The notes under the pieces are model-generated. The model searched no databases, had not been told where the DNA came from, and saw nothing but the letters and a program-made list of their open reading frames with translations. 64,000 bases of DNA, from positions 1,178,001 to 1,242,000 of the forward strand of contig NZ_JAIVAF010000001.1 of NCBI RefSeq assembly GCF_020171805.1. Reading direction: 5' to 3'. The DNA comes from Guptibacillus algicola (GTDB lineage Bacteria > Bacillota > Bacilli > Bacillales > Guptibacillaceae). The translations under genes and the position numbers were made by a program. Numbering within the stretch: position 1 is the stretch's first letter; each line of letters opens with the position of its first letter. Below are positions 23,097-32,915 of this stretch, one piece after another.

Positions 23097-24428
23097 CTAC
23101 TGATTCGTTGTTGGTCTCAATGAAGGGCTTATCATTGGTCTTCCGATCGATAGATAGGTTAGATCGTACTCAGAAACTTCCTCTAGGCTATAACAATTCC
23201 TACCATCGAAAACGAGTGGCACACTCATGAAACGTTCGTAAATAGCAAGATCAAGTGCTTTTATTTCTCCCCATTCCGTTATAATAAAAGCTGCATCAGC
23301 ATTCGAAATTGCATCTTCTATCGTATTACAAAATACCACTTCTTCTGGCAAGAATGAACGAGCATGATCCATTGCCACTGGATCATATGCGTAAATATCT
23401 GCACCTTCATCTATAAGAGTATGAGCGATAGGAATCGAAGCTGCTTCACGCATATCATTCGTATTCGGTTTGAATGCTAGACCGAGAAGGGCAATTTTTT
23501 TATGTTTCAAATCCCCCATCACTTCTTTGGCTTTTTGGACAAGCTTCATTTGTTGAATATTATTCACTTCGATAACAGACTTAAGTAACTTAAAATCATG
23601 TCGATTGTTTCCAGCAATCTGGACAAGGGCTTTTGTATCCTTCGGGAAACAAGAGCCTCCGTATCCGATACCAGCGTTCAGAAATTCGTTGCCAATTCGA
23701 TGATCTTTTCCCATTCCGGCCGCAACATCCTCGATGTTCGCCCCCACCTTTTCACATATGTTCGAGATGTCATTGATAAAACTAATCTTAGTTGCTAAAA
23801 AAGCATTAGACGCATATTTAATCATTTCTGCACTCTTGATGTCCGTCCGATAAATAGGAATGCCGAAGGGAAGGTTGATCGATTCTACGATGTCTCCCGC
23901 TTCTGGGTGGTCTGCACCAATAACGATACGATCACCGTTAAACGTGTCATAAACCGCTGATCCTTCTCGCAAGAACTCAGGATTAGAAACGATATGAACA
24001 TCAAATTCGGAGGAGGATGGGGAGTGTATGATCTTCTGTATGCGCTCATTTGTCCCAACCGGTACGGTGCTTTTCGTTACAACAATTGCAGAATGAGTTA
24101 ACGAACGGGCTATATCAAAGGCAGCTTGATCAATAAAACTAAGATCTGCTGTACCATCTGACAGTTGAGGAGTTCCGACAGCAATATAAATAACATCAGC
24201 ATGTTCGATTCCAGTATGGTGGGACGTTGTAAAAACTAGACGGTTCTCATCTATATTCTTCTTCATAAGTTCTTCTAGTTTCGGCTCATATATAGGCGAT
24301 TTCCCTTGAGACATCACTCTTACCTTCTCATCGTCTTTATCGATACAGATAACGTTGTGTCCAATTTCCGCAAGACTCACACCGGTAACTAGTCCAACAT
24401 ATCCAGTACCGATCACTGCAATATTCAT
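23097..24428 (-). CDS. ugd: UDP-glucose 6-dehydrogenase
   Basis: The product has 443 residues, the usual length of TuaD/YwqF-type enzymes. The NAD site is MNIAVIGTGYVGLVTG. Catalytic residues are Cys260 in GYGGSCFPKD and Lys204 in SAEMIKYASNAF; VTKSTVPVGT and NPEFLREGSA are further family blocks. It oxidises UDP-glucose to UDP-glucuronate with two NAD+. In Bacillaceae this feeds teichuronic acid or exopolysaccharide. AGGAGGACC precedes the ATG. The gene stands alone. With galU at 47.5 kb and galE at 46.2 kb, the window encodes the whole route from glucose-1-phosphate to UDP-glucuronate and UDP-galactose. Confidence 0.95.
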   Translation of the reverse strand: MNIAVIGTGYVGLVTGVSLAEIGHNVICIDKDDEKVRVMSQGKSPIYEPKLEELMKKNIDENRLVFTTSHHTGIEHADVIYIAVGTPQLSDGTADLSFIDQAAFDIARSLTHSAIVVTKSTVPVGTNERIQKIIHSPSSSEFDVHIVSNPEFLREGSAVYDTFNGDRIVIGADHPEAGDIVESINLPFGIPIYRTDIKSAEMIKYASNAFLATKISFINDISNICEKVGANIEDVAAGMGKDHRIGNEFLNAGIGYGGSCFPKDTKALVQIAGNNRHDFKLLKSVIEVNNIQQMKLVQKAKEVMGDLKHKKIALLGLAFKPNTNDMREAASIPIAHTLIDEGADIYAYDPVAMDHARSFLPEEVVFCNTIEDAISNADAAFIITEWGEIKALDLAIYERFMSVPLVFDGRNCYSLEEVSEYDLTYLSIGRPMISPSLRPTTNQ

Positions 24429-24586
24429 AGTAAGGTCCTCCTCTACTACGTACTTGTATCTATTATAAGAATATTTTTGTGGTTTACCGTTTCGTTCTAT
24501 CTAAACAAAACATTAATAATAATTTTACACCTCCCTATTATGCACGTTTTCCGATATGATTGTAATTAACGATCAAACAAGAAAGT

Positions 24587-25093
24587 GTGAAACGAATGAT
24601 GTTCTTACAAAAGTGGCTTTGGCTTCTATTAGCATTGTTAATGATGACTATTCTCTTCATCTCTTCTAACACGCCTTACCAAAATCAAGACGTTAAACCT
24701 CTTTTTAGAGAGTGGGTTACAATTACGCAAGAAGATCTACCTCAAATTGAGTTTACTTATGATGGCGCTCTCGTTACACCATCACAGCCATATAACTATG
24801 TTGAGTTCTTTTTAAGAAAAAGTGCCCACGTCGTTTCGTTTGGGTTACTTGCGTTTTTTTGGATGATGTTCTTCAAAGGAAAATATTCCAAGCGTGTGGC
24901 ACTCCTTTTGGGATTTGCGCTCGCACTTCTATACGCTTTGTTTGACGAATTTCATCAAAGCCTAATCCCAAATCGAACCGGTCATCTGATCGATGTCTTT
25001 ATCCCTGATACTCTCGGAATCGTAATAGCCAGCTTTGCTTTTCTTATTATGGCTTCAATCAGCAAAAAAGAAAAAGCCGAAAAATCCTCCTAA
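24587..25093 (+). CDS. VanZ-like family membrane protein (second copy)
   Basis: 168 residues if the GTG at 24587 is used; ATGs at 24596 and 24599 are alternatives, and AAGAAAG upstream does not decide. Four hydrophobic segments are seen. The VanZ core is FFLRKSAHVVSFGLLAFFWM, then ALFDEFHQSLIPNRTGHLIDVFIPDTLG, preserving RK-x-x-H, DE-x-H-Q, R-x-G-x-x-x-D-V and the later G. The external loop after TM1 (about 28-70) is polar, as in the VanZ-like protein at 19 kb. Function unknown. It converges on the DUF1641 gene, with a shared hairpin between them. Confidence 0.85.
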   Translation: MKRMMFLQKWLWLLLALLMMTILFISSNTPYQNQDVKPLFREWVTITQEDLPQIEFTYDGALVTPSQPYNYVEFFLRKSAHVVSFGLLAFFWMMFFKGKYSKRVALLLGFALALLYALFDEFHQSLIPNRTGHLIDVFIPDTLGIVIASFAFLIMASISKKEKAEKSS

Positions 25094-25113
25094 AGGATTC
25101 TCCAGCTTTCTTC
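25074..25113. terminator. bidirectional terminator between convergent genes
   Basis: Inner stem AATCCT / AGGATT with a five-base loop, extended by imperfect AAAGCC / GCTTTC pairing. T-rich tracts occur on both sides. Confidence 0.7.
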
Positions 25114-25121
25114 TTTTTAAG

Positions 25122-25607
25122 CTACATTCCTTGATCTTTCTCACTTCCCATCCCCTTTAAAAAGAGTAGAAGAATGGAAAGCGACCGATTGATTTCAGGA
25201 TCTTTTAATGCCTTGATCAAATCAAGATAGCCTGTTTTATGGTGAACCTCTTCGTGTTCCGATACATTTTCAATCCCATTATTTAAGCGTTCCATCAATG
25301 GTTCAAGCTCTTTCACGTTAATTCTTCCTAGCGCTCCAACCAATAGCAATAGGTTTTTGATAGCCATCGTATTCTCTTTCGTACTGAGGAGATCAACGAG
25401 AACTTTAAGCACTCGATCCCCTTCCCCAAACATTCCATTCAAGACGGAGATCACGCCTCTGTCCTTCATATGTCCTACCACTTCAAGCGTTTCGAGCAAA
25501 GCTTCTTTATTATCGATGAGCGCATCTTCGATTTCCTTTAAGTCCTGTGCTCTTCTTTCTTCTTCTGACAGCTCAATTTTCTTAATCGACTTAATGGCTT
25601 TTGCCAA
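25122..25607 (-). CDS. DUF1641 family protein, formate dehydrogenase partner (YrhD-like)
   Basis: A 161-residue helical protein, charged at the N-terminus ([20 protein letters not shown]). The DUF1641 region has [19 protein letters not shown] and a hydrophobic C-terminus, [13 protein letters not shown]. Its start overlaps the end of the formate dehydrogenase gene by 17 bases, so the two are translationally linked. The B. subtilis counterparts yrhE-yrhD have the same order. It is thought to help assemble the enzyme or couple it to the membrane; the mechanism is not established. Confidence 0.88.
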   Translation of the reverse strand: MAKAIKSIKKIELSEEERRAQDLKEIEDALIDNKEALLETLEVVGHMKDRGVISVLNGMFGEGDRVLKVLVDLLSTKENTMAIKNLLLLVGALGRINVKELEPLMERLNNGIENVSEHEEVHHKTGYLDLIKALKDPEINRSLSILLLFLKGMGSEKDQGM

Positions 25608-28557
25608 AACGGTTCGCCTCCTTCTTTACCATATCTCCAGGGAAGAGGTAGTCTTTTCTTGCCCATTTTCGTTCTACCTGTACACCTATTTGTGGCTGAG
25701 GGTTGCCGTATCGATGGTTAATTTTCGGAAGCGGAGACGATCCCTTGTCTTTTAAGATCTCCATTTTCGCTTTTACTTCTTTATATACTGGTGTGTCTGT
25801 ATCTTTATCTGCATAGCTGCTCGTTAGTAAATTGATCGCACCTTCCCCAGAGTCATTCAATGGCACGTATATTTCTTTTCCTTGTACTCTGTCCGTTACG
25901 AGGCACTTCAGTTTTATCGCACCATATGGAGAAGAAAGTCTTACTAATGTGCCGTCCGTTATACCTCGCTCATCGGCTAACTCTGGAGAAACTTCTATGA
26001 ACGATTCAGGAGTTTTCGCTTTTATGCCTTCGTTTTTGTATGTCATATTCCCTTCGTGGAAATGTTCAAGAAGGCGTCCATTGTTAACATGAAGGTCATA
26101 CTCATCATCAAATTGTATAGGTTCAGTCCAGTCAATTGGGAACAGACGCGCTTTTCCATCTGGAAACGGAAAATCCTCTTGGAAAAGCAGCGGCGAATCT
26201 TTTCCATCAGCTGTCACTGGCCACTGCTGGCTATCATAACCTTCCAAGCGATCATAGGAGACACCAGCGAAAAGATCAGCTAATTGCACAGCTTCAGCCA
26301 TGATATCTCTAGGATGAGAGTAGTTCCAGTCAGCTCCAAGTTCATTTGCGATCATCATGATGATCTTCCAATCTGGTTTAGAGTCTCCAAGCTCATCTAG
26401 CGCTTGATAAAGTCGTTGGATTCGTCGTTCTGTATTCGTAAAGGTCCCTTCTTTTTCGAGACTCGGGCTTGCTGGAAGAACCACATCTGCAAATTCCGCT
26501 GTTTTCGTTAAGAAAAGGTCTTGTACAACGAAGAAATCTAGTTTTTCAAAAGCATCATGTACATAGTTAAGGTTCGAATCTACAATTCCCATGTCTTCTC
26601 CTTTTAAGTACATACACTTAAGATTTCCATCGTGGATACTTTTGACCATTTCATGATTGTTGAGTCCAATCTCTTTAGGTAAAGGGCTTCCCCATGCTTT
26701 TTCGTATTTCTCTCGAACCTTTTCATCGGTTACTTCTTCATATCCTGGCATCATATTCGGCATGCTTCCGAAATCACTTGCACCCTGAACATTGTTATGT
26801 CCTCTAAGCGGGTAGGCACCCGTTCCTGGTTTACCGTAATTCCCTGTTACAAGTAGTAGATTCGATATAGCTGTACTCGTATCAGAACCACCGCTATGCT
26901 GCGTCACTCCCATAGCCCAAAGAGCAACCGTACTGTTTGAATGATGAATCATCGTCGCAATCTTGATTAGTTCTACTTGTGCAATTCCAGTCACTTCCTC
27001 AGCGTACTGCAACGTGAACGTTTCAAGACTTTCAATATAGTCGTCGAGGCCATTCACGCGACCTTTCAAAAATGCTTCATCTGCCCATCCTTCATCGATG
27101 ATATATTTTGTAACGGCTGACAGCCATACGAGATCCGTTCCAGAAGAAGGACGAATGAAGAGGTCAGAACGCTCAGCCATTTCATGCTTTCTCAAGTCAG
27201 AAACGATAAGCTTTTGTCCATGAAGTTTATTTGATCGTTTCACACGGGTAGAGAGCACCGGGTGTGACTCTGAGGTATTAGAACCAATAACGATCACTAG
27301 TTCAGACATTTCAATATCTGTAATCGATCCAGAATCACCACCGTATCCAACAGTTCGGAATAACCCTTTCGTCGCTGGAGTTTGACAGTATCGTGAGCAA
27401 TTATCGATGTTATTCGTCCCGATTACGCTTCTACCTAATTTTTGCATCAAATAGGATTCTTCGTTTGTACATTTTGAAGAGCTGATAAATGAAAGGGCAT
27501 CAGGGCCGTGGGTTTCTTTTATGCTACTGAACTTGCTTGCGATCAATTTCACCGCTTCATCCCACTCTGCCTCTCGGAATGAATCTCCTTCTCGGATCAA
27601 AGGTTTCGTTAACCTTTCATCACTATTCACATAATCCCATCCGAACTTACCTTTAATACAGGTCGATATACCATTTGCAGGTGCTTCAGCTTGCGGCTCA
27701 ACTTTCAGGATATCTCTTCCTTTAGTCCACACATCAAAACTACAGCCCACACCGCAATATGTACAAACGGTTTTGGTTTTCTTAATGCGGTTTTCTCGCA
27801 TCGCTGACTCCATATCAGAGATGGCTAGAATCGAGTTATAGCCTGTTTCAACGTTCTTTGTTAATTCGATCATTGGGCGAAGAGTCCCATCTGGCATGCC
27901 TGTTAAGAAACCAGCTTCCCCTTCCATCCCTTTTTCCATCATGGCATTACAAGGGCACACCGTAGAACAATGACCACAAGAAACACAAGAAGATTCATTG
28001 ATTGGAACATCGTTGTCCCAAATTACTCTTGGTCGTTCCCTCTCCCAATCGATCGTCAGTGTTTCAGTTACCTGGACATCCTGACATGCCTCGACACAAC
28101 GACCACATAATATACATTGATCTGGATCATATCTATAAAATGCATTTGAATTGTCCACTTGCTCAGGTTTTGCATCGAAAGGTATGGCTTGGTGATCTTT
28201 CTTCATTTGTTTAACTGTATTATGGATTTCACATGTACCATTGTTGTAGTCACAAACGGTACAATAGAGCTCGTGGTTATAAAGAATCCGGTTCATTGCG
28301 ATATCCTGCGCTTCTTTTACATGAGAAGCTGTGGTGTTTATGTTATCCCCTTTCGATAGACTTGTAGAGCAGCCCCTCACGATCTCACCATTTACCTCCA
28401 CCATACATGTATCACATGTCTCGATCGCACCTAAACTTGGATGATAGCACACACTAGGTAAATCTAGCTCATTGGTATGTAATACTTCTAAAACACTTTT
28501 ACTCTTTTCTACTACCGTACTTACGCCATTAATCGTAACCTGAATGGTTTCAGACAA
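25591..28557 (-). CDS. molybdenum formate dehydrogenase, large iron-sulfur subunit (YrhE-like)
   Basis: The product has 988 residues. An N-terminal 2Fe-2S domain has Cys37, Cys48, Cys51 and Cys63. A His/Cys segment ([11 protein letters not shown]) and two 4Fe-4S motifs ([24 protein letters not shown]) follow. The molybdopterin domain begins with a 4Fe-4S motif (CTYCGVGC). The metal-ligand region is [15 protein letters not shown], with cysteine where some enzymes have selenocysteine and Gln where E. coli FdhF has His, as in B. subtilis YrhE/YjgC. The C-terminal molybdopterin dinucleotide-binding domain is present. It oxidises formate to CO2. The N-terminal domain is like NuoG, so it may accept or donate electrons to an NAD-linked partner. 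No such partner subunit is in the window. Confidence 0.95.
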   Translation of the reverse strand: MSETIQVTINGVSTVVEKSKSVLEVLHTNELDLPSVCYHPSLGAIETCDTCMVEVNGEIVRGCSTSLSKGDNINTTASHVKEAQDIAMNRILYNHELYCTVCDYNNGTCEIHNTVKQMKKDHQAIPFDAKPEQVDNSNAFYRYDPDQCILCGRCVEACQDVQVTETLTIDWERERPRVIWDNDVPINESSCVSCGHCSTVCPCNAMMEKGMEGEAGFLTGMPDGTLRPMIELTKNVETGYNSILAISDMESAMRENRIKKTKTVCTYCGVGCSFDVWTKGRDILKVEPQAEAPANGISTCIKGKFGWDYVNSDERLTKPLIREGDSFREAEWDEAVKLIASKFSSIKETHGPDALSFISSSKCTNEESYLMQKLGRSVIGTNNIDNCSRYCQTPATKGLFRTVGYGGDSGSITDIEMSELVIVIGSNTSESHPVLSTRVKRSNKLHGQKLIVSDLRKHEMAERSDLFIRPSSGTDLVWLSAVTKYIIDEGWADEAFLKGRVNGLDDYIESLETFTLQYAEEVTGIAQVELIKIATMIHHSNSTVALWAMGVTQHSGGSDTSTAISNLLLVTGNYGKPGTGAYPLRGHNNVQGASDFGSMPNMMPGYEEVTDEKVREKYEKAWGSPLPKEIGLNNHEMVKSIHDGNLKCMYLKGEDMGIVDSNLNYVHDAFEKLDFFVVQDLFLTKTAEFADVVLPASPSLEKEGTFTNTERRIQRLYQALDELGDSKPDWKIIMMIANELGADWNYSHPRDIMAEAVQLADLFAGVSYDRLEGYDSQQWPVTADGKDSPLLFQEDFPFPDGKARLFPIDWTEPIQFDDEYDLHVNNGRLLEHFHEGNMTYKNEGIKAKTPESFIEVSPELADERGITDGTLVRLSSPYGAIKLKCLVTDRVQGKEIYVPLNDSGEGAINLLTSSYADKDTDTPVYKEVKAKMEILKDKGSSPLPKINHRYGNPQPQIGVQVERKWARKDYLFPGDMVKKEANRFGKSH

Positions 28558-28742
28558 TATTTTTCACCCCTGTTTCGTTCATAGGAAACCTATTCCTATA
28601 TACCCTTTTAGTAGCAATGGTAGACTAATTTTCAGAAAACGGTTAAGTCTTATATGACTTCACCATTCTTTAAAAGTATTCGAAATTCCTCCCGACTCGC
28701 TACTAATTCCAAATTAAACGCTAAAAAAAGCGAGTAGCGAAA

Positions 28743-29609
28743 CTATCCGCTTACCCGCTCTTCTAAATTTTTCACGCTAACACTTACACCAAGTGTATGC
28801 GCTCCGCCAATATAGACACCTTTTAATGGGGAAATATCGCTATAATCTCGCCCTACAGCAATTCGTATATGCTGTTCGCTAGCAATCGTATTGTTTGTAG
28901 GATCTAAACCAATCCAACCTATGCCCGGAAGTTTCACCTCAAGCCAAGCGTGCGTTGCAGCATCTCCACGAAACGCAGAATTTTCACCTATATAGATATA
29001 CCCGCTGACATAACGAGCTGGTATTCCACGGTAGCGACAAAGCGCTAGCATTAAGTGAGTGAAGTCCTGACACACTCCGGTTCTTTGATACAATACTTCC
29101 TCAGCGGTTGTCAGGACATTTGTAGCACCTGATACATAAGTCATCGTATTGTAGATATGCTCATTAAGGTTAACCACGAAGTCTAATTCATCACGAGACT
29201 GTGCCCAAAGTTCATTCGTTTCTTGCTTCATCAATTCTTCAGAAATAATTGTATAATCTCGATCTACTAAGTACTCTGCGTATGCTTGTTTAAAAGCATG
29301 CGACTTCAGCTCTTGCTTTTGCTCTGAAGTTAACACCAGAGTTGAGTCAATTTCTGTTGGCCTCGTTTCCACTTTTGAGACAGTTTCGATAGATAGGTTA
29401 TGATGTTCTCCCCAAAGATAGAAGGTTTCCACGTAATTTCCCCAGTAATCAACATGACCATAAGTTGGACTAGCTGGATCAATAGTCGCTGAATAAGATT
29501 CAAGAGACTGCATCTCATCATGAAGCGGTCGTAACCTGAACTGATTGATGCTTTGTCTCACTGGACGTTCATACTCATAGCTGCTGGTTTGAGTAACTTC
29601 AAATTTCAT
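28743..29609 (-). CDS. transglutaminase-like cysteine protease family protein
   Basis: The product has 288 residues. The N-terminal beta domain (FEVTQTSSYEYERPVRQSIN) is the 'bacterial transglutaminase-like N-terminal' module. The papain-like core has Cys180 (GVCQDFTHL), His220 (ATHAWLEV) and Asp236 (GLDPTNN), a complete triad. It is the last gene of a three-gene operon with an alpha-E protein and a circularly permuted ATP-grasp enzyme; its start overlaps the previous stop by four bases. This trio is widespread and has been proposed to make and process a peptide or peptide-tag product. It may cleave or cross-link isopeptide bonds. Substrate unknown. Confidence 0.9.
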   Translation of the reverse strand: MKFEVTQTSSYEYERPVRQSINQFRLRPLHDEMQSLESYSATIDPASPTYGHVDYWGNYVETFYLWGEHHNLSIETVSKVETRPTEIDSTLVLTSEQKQELKSHAFKQAYAEYLVDRDYTIISEELMKQETNELWAQSRDELDFVVNLNEHIYNTMTYVSGATNVLTTAEEVLYQRTGVCQDFTHLMLALCRYRGIPARYVSGYIYIGENSAFRGDAATHAWLEVKLPGIGWIGLDPTNNTIASEQHIRIAVGRDYSDISPLKGVYIGGAHTLGVSVSVKNLEERVSG

Positions 29610-30580
29610 GGTATCGCTACTTCCCCTAAATAGTATGTTCTTGTAATATAGTGACCGACGGTACTACATCTGCGCTGAAAACTTTGAAGAAATGCATGTG
29701 CGTCTTGATAGAGTACTTCCTCGATTGTAAAATCTATTAAATCGTTTGCTAGGTACTCGAGTTCTTTTGCAAGTGACTCAGAGTAGTGCTCCACTTCCCC
29801 CTCTTCGAGAGCAACAAATGCATTTCGAACCTTTTGAATGCAATAGATCATAGAGCGTGGGAAATCGATATTAAGAATAAAGAACTCTGCAACATCCTTT
29901 GCTTTAATCAAGGGACGGTACATTTTTATATACGCTTCATGTCCACTTACGGATTGAAGAACAGACCACCAGTGATGATATTCAACAATTTCTTTATTTT
30001 GATACTGATCTAAATCTTTATGATAGAAAACATCAAGAATGCGAGCTGTTTTCTCTGCTCTTTCTAGATGTTTCCCCATATCCATAAACAAGTAAGCATC
30101 TCCTCGAGGCATTGTCGCTTCCACAATACCCTGGAAGAATAGGGATTCTTTTTTGACTGTTTCACAAAATTCATTGACCTCATCCATCGCCCAAACTGAT
30201 TTGCTAAAGCTCATTAACTTTAAATAGAATGAATTGATGCTTTCCCATAATTCGTTAGGGATAATTTCGCGGACGGCTCTTGCATTTTCTCTTGCAACCG
30301 TAATAGCGTTCAGTATTGAATTTGGATTTTTCATAGAAAACATCAAAAATTCTACAACGCTTCGGTCATCACACCGATCATAATTTTCATTGAAAATTTG
30401 CTCATAACCACCAATTTCGATGAGCTCATACCAGTTTTGGTTATTTTCTTCTATTGGATTTGCGTTTTCAAGACGACTCGTTAACTTTACAGCTATCAAT
30501 CTAGCATTGTTTTCGGCTCTTTCAACGTTACGCGACAACCAATATAATGAATCAGCGACCCTACTTAACATCCTCAGCAC
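29606..30580 (-). CDS. alpha-E domain protein (DUF403)
   Basis: A 324-residue all-helical protein. The start MLRMLSRVADSLYWLSRNVE and ERAENNARLI are diagnostic of the alpha-E (DUF403) family; GDAYLFMDMGKHLERAEKTAR is a second typical block. No catalytic residues are known for the family. It sits between the ATP-grasp gene (11 bp upstream) and the transglutaminase gene (4-bp overlap), the conserved order of the trio. It probably acts as a partner or scaffold for the ATP-grasp enzyme. Confidence 0.9.
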   Translation of the reverse strand: MLRMLSRVADSLYWLSRNVERAENNARLIAVKLTSRLENANPIEENNQNWYELIEIGGYEQIFNENYDRCDDRSVVEFLMFSMKNPNSILNAITVARENARAVREIIPNELWESINSFYLKLMSFSKSVWAMDEVNEFCETVKKESLFFQGIVEATMPRGDAYLFMDMGKHLERAEKTARILDVFYHKDLDQYQNKEIVEYHHWWSVLQSVSGHEAYIKMYRPLIKAKDVAEFFILNIDFPRSMIYCIQKVRNAFVALEEGEVEHYSESLAKELEYLANDLIDFTIEEVLYQDAHAFLQSFQRRCSTVGHYITRTYYLGEVAIP

Positions 30581-30591
30581 TCCTTTCTTTT

Positions 30592-32037
30592 CTATACGTT
30601 AACAGGCGATTCCTCAAGCACCCATGTGTCTTTCGCTCCTCCACCTTGCGAGGAATTCACGACAAGAGAACCTTCCTTTAAAGCAACACGCGTTAGACCA
30701 CCAGGGAATACGTGAGTTTTCTCTCCGCCGAAAATGAATACTCGAAGGTCGATGTGACATGCAGCAAAACGGTCACCTTTAAATGCGGGGAGTCTTGATA
30801 ACTTAATCGTTGGCTGCGCTATGAATTCTGAAGGGTTCTTCAAAATTTGCTTTCGGTAAGCTTCTATTTCCTCTTCAGACGCATGTGGTCCGATTAACAT
30901 GTTGTATCCACCGGAAGCATTCGTATGCTTCACAACAAGCTCAGACAAGTGGTCAAGAACGTACTCCAACTGATCTTCATATCTTAACAAATACGTTTTC
31001 ACATTTTTCACAAGAGGTTCTTCATTAAGATAATAGCGAATCATATCTGGAACAAAATGATAGATTGCCTTATCGTCAGCAACGCCATTTCCAATGCCAT
31101 TGATAATGGATACATTACCCGCTCGATAAGCATCAACAAGACCTGGTACACCAAGAAGTGAGTCTTCTCTAAACTCTAATGGATCAAGGAATTCATCGTC
31201 TATTCTTCTGTAGATCACGTCTACTTGTTTTAGACCTCTTGCAGTTTTCATAAATACTTCTCGATCTCGTACAACAAGGTCTCTACCTTCTACAAGCTCA
31301 ACGCCAGATCTTTGGGCAATATAGCTATGGTCGTAATAAGCCGAATTATGGATACCAGGAGTTAGTAGGACAATAGTAGGGTTACTTTTATTCTGTGGTG
31401 CAAGAGAAGCCATTGAAGAGTGAAGGTATGAAAATTGCTGTTCAAGAGACTGTACTGAATATTGATTAAAGAATTCAGGATAGACTTTCCTCATCACGTA
31501 GCGATTTTGAAAGACATACGATAACCCTGAAGGATTCCTAAGATTATCTTCGAGAACGCGATACTCTCCGGTATCATCGCGAATTAAATCGATACCCGCC
31601 ATAAATATATGTTGTCTTCTTGGTAGGTCAATGCCTGCAACCTGCTCAAAAAAATGCTGGCAATTCACAATGAGATCACGTGGAATGACGCCATCTTTTA
31701 AAATTTGTTGTTCATGGTACACGTCATCAAGAAATGCATTGAGCGCATCAAAACGCTGCATCAACCCACGTTCAAGCTCAGCCCATTCATCTGGAGGAAT
31801 GATTTTCGGGACAAAATCAAACGGCATCGTTCGTTCCATTCCTTCATTCTCACTGTAAACTGTAAAGGTAATACCTTGCCTTAGAAAGTCACTCTGAGCA
31901 AGTTCATACCTCTCCTGCAGATCTCTTGAATCAACTACATTCAACCTTTCATGAAAAGGTCTGCAATAATCTCTAGGAAGGCGGTCCTTTTGAAGCATCT
32001 CATCAAAAAATTCACCAAGTTTGTATGAATTAAACAC
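30592..32037 (-). CDS. circularly permuted ATP-grasp family protein
   Basis: The product has 481 residues and starts at a GTG (32037) behind AGGAGGAAGAGGGA. Family blocks include DFVPKIIPPDEWAELERGL, the RDLIVNCQHFFEQV segment, GIDLIRDDTGEYRVLEDNLRNPSG (metal and ATP ligands), and a C-terminal VKHTNASGGYNMLIGPHAS loop. FAACHIDLRVFIFGG and TRVAL follow. These enzymes are predicted amide or peptide-bond ligases using ATP. It is the first gene of the trio. The product of the trio is unknown in any Bacillus I can cite. Confidence 0.9.
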   Translation of the reverse strand: MFNSYKLGEFFDEMLQKDRLPRDYCRPFHERLNVVDSRDLQERYELAQSDFLRQGITFTVYSENEGMERTMPFDFVPKIIPPDEWAELERGLMQRFDALNAFLDDVYHEQQILKDGVIPRDLIVNCQHFFEQVAGIDLPRRQHIFMAGIDLIRDDTGEYRVLEDNLRNPSGLSYVFQNRYVMRKVYPEFFNQYSVQSLEQQFSYLHSSMASLAPQNKSNPTIVLLTPGIHNSAYYDHSYIAQRSGVELVEGRDLVVRDREVFMKTARGLKQVDVIYRRIDDEFLDPLEFREDSLLGVPGLVDAYRAGNVSIINGIGNGVADDKAIYHFVPDMIRYYLNEEPLVKNVKTYLLRYEDQLEYVLDHLSELVVKHTNASGGYNMLIGPHASEEEIEAYRKQILKNPSEFIAQPTIKLSRLPAFKGDRFAACHIDLRVFIFGGEKTHVFPGGLTRVALKEGSLVVNSSQGGGAKDTWVLEESPVNV

Positions 32038-32283
32038 GATCCCTCTTCCTCCTTTTATGTATGATTAATAAATTACCCATAATTCTTACTTTTCTAACAA
32101 ATTTCGTTATCATATAGTCTATCTCCTTTAATTGATAGTAGAAAAGGATGGTTTTTTTCAGAAATTTACAATTGTAACCGTTACTATTCACTTCTAAATC
32201 GTTTTAAACATAGACTAGTACAGGCTAAAAAAGTGATTCTTAATGAGACCGTTGATATTTATTCAACAGTGAGGTGAATAAAC

Positions 32284-32880
32284 GTGCGTTTATCAGAGAT
32301 GGATCCTGAACTTCTTACAAGAAACCAAATAACATCTCTTCTGTTCGATGGTTTAGAAGATGATGGCAAGAACGGTGATTGTATTCTAGTATTTGGAGCA
32401 AGGAGCCTATTACGTGTTGAGAAAGCAGCTGAATTATATAGTGAGAAACGAGCTCCAACGATTCTCGTTTCAGGTTCAGGTGCGAGATGGGGAGACGAAG
32501 AAATTCCTGAGGCTGTCTGGATGAGAGATCAATTGATGGAACGCGGAGTTCCTTCGGAAGATATTTTGCTAGAGATCAAGGCTGAAAACACTACTGAAAA
32601 CGTGGTCGCTTCCATGTTGGTTCTTCAACAGACATTTGGATTACATGCCATCAACAGGTTATTAATTGTGAGCTCTCCCTTTCATATGAAACGATGTCTC
32701 CTAACTCTAAAAACATACATGCCAGAAAGAATAGAATACACGCTCTGTGCCGATAATCGAAAAGTAGGACAGCGTACAAATTGGTGGACTGACCCCGGTG
32801 AAAAAGCTAATGTAGTAAAGGAAGTTAAATCTATTAACAAGTATGCGAAACTGGGAATTTTAAGAGATGAAGAATTGTAA
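32284..32880 (+). CDS. YdcF/SanA-like (DUF218) protein
   Basis: 198 residues from a GTG (32284) after GAGGTG. The DUF218 fold is marked by DCILVFGARSLLRVEKAAELY, TILVSGSGARWG, IKAENTTENVVASM and LIVSSPFHMKRCLLTLK, which cover the conserved ENT, SSxFHxxR and gly-rich blocks. Unlike ElyC/SanA relatives it has no membrane segment, so it should be cytoplasmic. Members may bind nucleotides or polyprenyl carriers; the role is not established. Divergent from the ATP-grasp operon, with about 246 bp between them. Confidence 0.85.
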   Translation: MRLSEMDPELLTRNQITSLLFDGLEDDGKNGDCILVFGARSLLRVEKAAELYSEKRAPTILVSGSGARWGDEEIPEAVWMRDQLMERGVPSEDILLEIKAENTTENVVASMLVLQQTFGLHAINRLLIVSSPFHMKRCLLTLKTYMPERIEYTLCADNRKVGQRTNWWTDPGEKANVVKEVKSINKYAKLGILRDEEL

Positions 32881-32882
32881 AA

Positions 32883-32914
32883 AAAGAGGGGGCAGCGAGC
32901 CTGCCCCCTCTTTC
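32883..32914. terminator. strong bidirectional terminator
   Basis: Stem GAGGGGGCAG / CTGCCCCCTC around CGAGC, with A/T runs at both ends, between convergent ydcF-like and giant membrane-protein genes. Confidence 0.92.
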
Positions 32915-32915
32915 A

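Noticed and set aside
28681-28742. Possible terminator after the transglutaminase gene (CGCTACT / AGTAGCG)
   Set aside because: The seven-base stem has a very long loop and competing direct repeats, so I could not settle on one hairpin.
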